From CBDCWT01 sp965223305 (GTDB lineage: Bacteria > Planctomycetota > Planctomycetia > Pirellulales > Pirellulaceae), in NCBI GenBank assembly GCA_965223305.1, contig CBDCWT010000015.1, forward strand, positions 1-52,478: a DNA stretch of 52,478 nt, given 5' to 3'. Shown one piece after another: positions 50,821 to 52,478 of this stretch; the first letter of the stretch is position 1, and each line of letters starts with the position of its first letter. Below the pieces are notes generated by a model that was given only the letters and a program-made list of their open reading frames with translations, did not search any database and was not told the origin of the DNA. The position numbers and the translations under genes are program-made.

Positions 50821-52029
50821 CTACCCGCACACACGTTCGTAGAGTGCCAGCATCCGCGGCAGGCACTTTTCTAGACTGTAGTGTTCCTCGATCAGTTGCC
50901 GGCCGGCAACGCCCAAGGGCTGATGAGCCGCCTGGTCGTCCAGCACCCGATGGACGGCGCGAGCCAATCCGTCCACGTCGAAGAAGTCAACCAGTAACCC
51001 GTGCTCTTCGTGCCGGATCATCTCCCGCACCGGTGCGGTGTCGGAAGCGACGACAGTCGCACCGCAGGCCAAAGCGTTCATCAAGGACCACGAGAGTACG
51101 AACGGAATCGTCAGGTAGACATGTACGTCGGACAACGACAATAGTCTAGCTAGTTGCTGGGGCGGAATGCGGCCGACAAACTTGATACGCGAGAGGTCGT
51201 AGTCGGCCTGGTCCAAAACCCACTGCTTGAACGTCTTGCCGTCGGTGAAGCGGAGGTCGCCGCCATAGGCAACGCGGTCCTCCCCGACCACGATAAAGAC
51301 GACATCTGAGCGGTCTTTGCAGAGTTGTCCGGCACTCTTCATGAAGATGTCGAATCCTCGCATCGATTCCATTCCGCGGCTGACGTAGGTCACGACTTTG
51401 TAACCCGCGGGAATCGTCCAGTCACCAATGCGGCGCTCGTCGATTTGTTGTGGATGCCAGAGAGACGTGTCGACCCCGTCGAAAATCGTGGCCACCTTGT
51501 CCTGAAAACGTGCCGGCAACTGGCTCCGCTGCCACTCTGTTGGTGAATAGCCTGCGTCGCAGTTCTCCAAATCCAAGAGCAACATGGCATTGCGCGCTCT
51601 GGCCCGGAGCGCGTGCAGCGGAGCGGTCGGAGGAAGGTCTTGTCGAAAGTCGAAGTCGGAGTGTTTAGTGCGATAGAAGTACTCGAAGTAGTTGACGATC
51701 GGGCAAGTCGTAGAGTTCTCTCAGGAACAGTGTCGAGGCGAAGCCCGAATGGCCAACGATCAGGTCAGGCTGCAAGGCTGGTTCGGCGGCAAGGGCTTCA
51801 TAGAGCCGCGTGCGAATGCCACATTTGATTTTCGAAGGTACGACCGCAGAAGTGTGTCTGTTCGGTGGCGCCTCCTTGTTTCTGGTATTGCAGCAGCCTG
51901 ATACCTGCCACCTGACCAGCCGGCCCGCTCGGAAACAAACGAGCATTGAAATCCGTGCTGTTCGATCAAGTACTTAGCGATGTGGCCGAACTGTGCCGGA
52001 AACGACTGGTGGACGAAGAGAACATGCAT
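50821..52029 (-). pseudogene. GT4 glycosyltransferase, several frameshifts
   Basis: The start MHVLFVHQSFPAQFGHIAKY lies at 52029. The frame changes about 51925-51930 (to QVAGIRLLQYQKQGGATEQT and HFCGRTFENQMWHSHA), again near 51795 (to LYEALAAEPALQPDLIVGHS and GFASTLFLRELYDLP), and at about 51705 (extra base in CCCGATC; then IVNYFEYFYRTKHSDFDFRQ). The last frame is intact to 50821 and holds VATIFDGVDTSLWHP, VVTYVSRGMESMRGFDIF, IKFVGRIPPQQLARLLSLSD and VVASDTAPVREMI, with the GT4 nucleotide-sugar site. Three indels in 300 bp near the contig end suggest assembly error. Sugar transfer to a cell-surface glycan is the likely job. Confidence 0.72.
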
Positions 52030-52039
52030 GGTCTGAACA

Positions 52040-52478
52040 CTAACGACGGTCTCGTGCGATGGCTGCTAGAGCACGGTCGACGGCGGCACTCAGCGGCCGA
52101 AGTTCGATTCCGTGCTGTACGAGCTTCTCCGTCGACAGGACACAACTACTGCGCTCTGCCGTAGTCACTTCACGAAGTTCGCTTGCCGAGATTCGTTCAA
52201 AGTGATGACTGGGATCAACAAGCTCTCTATATCGAAGCATCAGCTGGTAAGGTGAACTTGTACCCGGATTGACGATGTGAAAGAGACGCCGGTAGCTCGT
52301 TGGTGAATCAGTTCCTTGGCGGCCAGTACGAAGTCAGGTAGATAGGTAAAGGAGTTCTCTGCGTCCCAAGACTTGCGTGTAACGCACCAGCTTTCCGAAC
52401 AGCGACCGGGGGTGCAGTGAATCGTCGAAGGGCATTCGCGGCCGCAGGATGAGTACCGGAAATTCCTGCAGCACCTGG
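52040..52478 (-). pseudogene. NAD-dependent sugar-nucleotide reductase/epimerase, 3' part, frameshifted
   Basis: The gene enters from the right edge of the window. Frame-corrected pieces read FPVLILRPRMPFDDSLHPRS, LFGKLVRYTQVL, then (shift near 52380) AENSFTYLPDFVLAAKELIH, then (shift near 52290) FHIVNPGTSSPYQLMLRYRE and a C-terminal tail ending at 52040. The RMPxxxxxHPRSLFGKLVRY and VNPGTSSPYQLM segments resemble the reductase half of plant-type UDP-rhamnose synthases (NRS/ER) and dTDP-4-dehydrorhamnose reductases. It lies 10 bp upstream of the GT4 gene, so both may build a rhamnose-type surface glycan. Confidence 0.6.

Noticed and set aside
1..52478. A recoded genetic code in which TGA is generally a sense codon
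   Set aside because: Several normal genes end with TGA (for example the DUF4956 and VTC-domain genes), so TGA is still a stop and is read through only in the special cluster.

Overview
The window looks like a chromosomal contig from a planctomycete, probably a Pirellulales-like member of the PVC group. I judge this from the protein families: PQQ-type beta-propellers, a long PVC-type c-type cytochrome, a DUF1080 glycoside-hydrolase-like protein, CotH/VTC/DUF4956, a YXWGXW-repeat surface protein, LpxB, and many secreted proteins with EF-hand or Arg/Gly/Pro-rich tracts. There are also several families of palindromic interspersed repeats. No rRNA, tRNA, CRISPR, phage or plasmid genes were seen.

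The most unusual region is 1.8-4.4 kb. Three neighbouring genes are broken by in-frame TGA codons that sit where metal- or redox-active cysteines are expected. (1) A small lipoprotein with a heavy-metal-associated (HMA) domain carries a U-x-x-U pair. (2) A MerT-MerP fusion (MerTP) carries U-C in transmembrane helix 1 and U-x-x-U in its C-terminal HMA domain. (3) A secreted TlpA-like thioredoxin-fold protein carries W-U-G-P-C. The reading frame continues through every TGA into clearly homologous sequence, and SECIS-like hairpins follow. One has a GGUC loop and one is a perfect 8-bp stem with a GGU loop. I read these as selenoproteins, possibly forming an envelope selenol system for Hg(II) or another soft metal. 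The selenocysteine machinery itself is not in the window.

Layout. 0-1.8 kb: truncated PLP-dependent decarboxylase and an FGE/SUMF1-like secreted protein. 1.8-4.4 kb: the selenoprotein cluster, interrupted by a 180-bp MITE-like element. 4.5-9.1 kb: di-heme cytochrome c peroxidase, DUF983, PQQ propeller, a frameshifted EF-hand protein, YbaK-like deacylase. 9.3-12.4 kb: DUF4956, VTC-domain and CotH proteins. 12.6-16.6 kb: DUF454, pteridine-reductase-like SDR, AsmA-like protein, unknown protein. 16.8-19.8 kb: a 128-bp tandem repeat array and a repeat-rich surface protein. 20.1-28.2 kb: a noncanonical Nramp protein with a leucine-rich tail, LpxB, sodium symporter (frameshifted), HpcH/HpaI aldolase with a partial tandem duplication, thioesterase, MFS transporter. 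28.5-33.7 kb: DUF1080 protein and a molybdenum hydroxylase operon with a MoaD/ThiS-like protein. 33.7-39.2 kb: PVC cytochrome, a GT41/HMW1C-like glycosyltransferase and a 2OG-Fe(II) oxygenase. 39.9-48.0 kb: amidohydrolase, large PQQ propeller, isochorismatase-like hydrolase, ceramidase-like protein, unknown secreted protein, glycerol facilitator. 48.4-52.5 kb: two alpha/beta hydrolases, a GT4 glycosyltransferase and a sugar-nucleotide reductase.

The last three genes (49.6-52.5 kb) each need several frameshift corrections, and isolated indels also occur near 8.3 and 23.9 kb, the latter in a nine-base homopolymer. This suggests uncorrected assembly errors, especially toward the right end. The TGA codons of the selenoprotein cluster differ from these: they need no frame change and fall on conserved cysteine positions.
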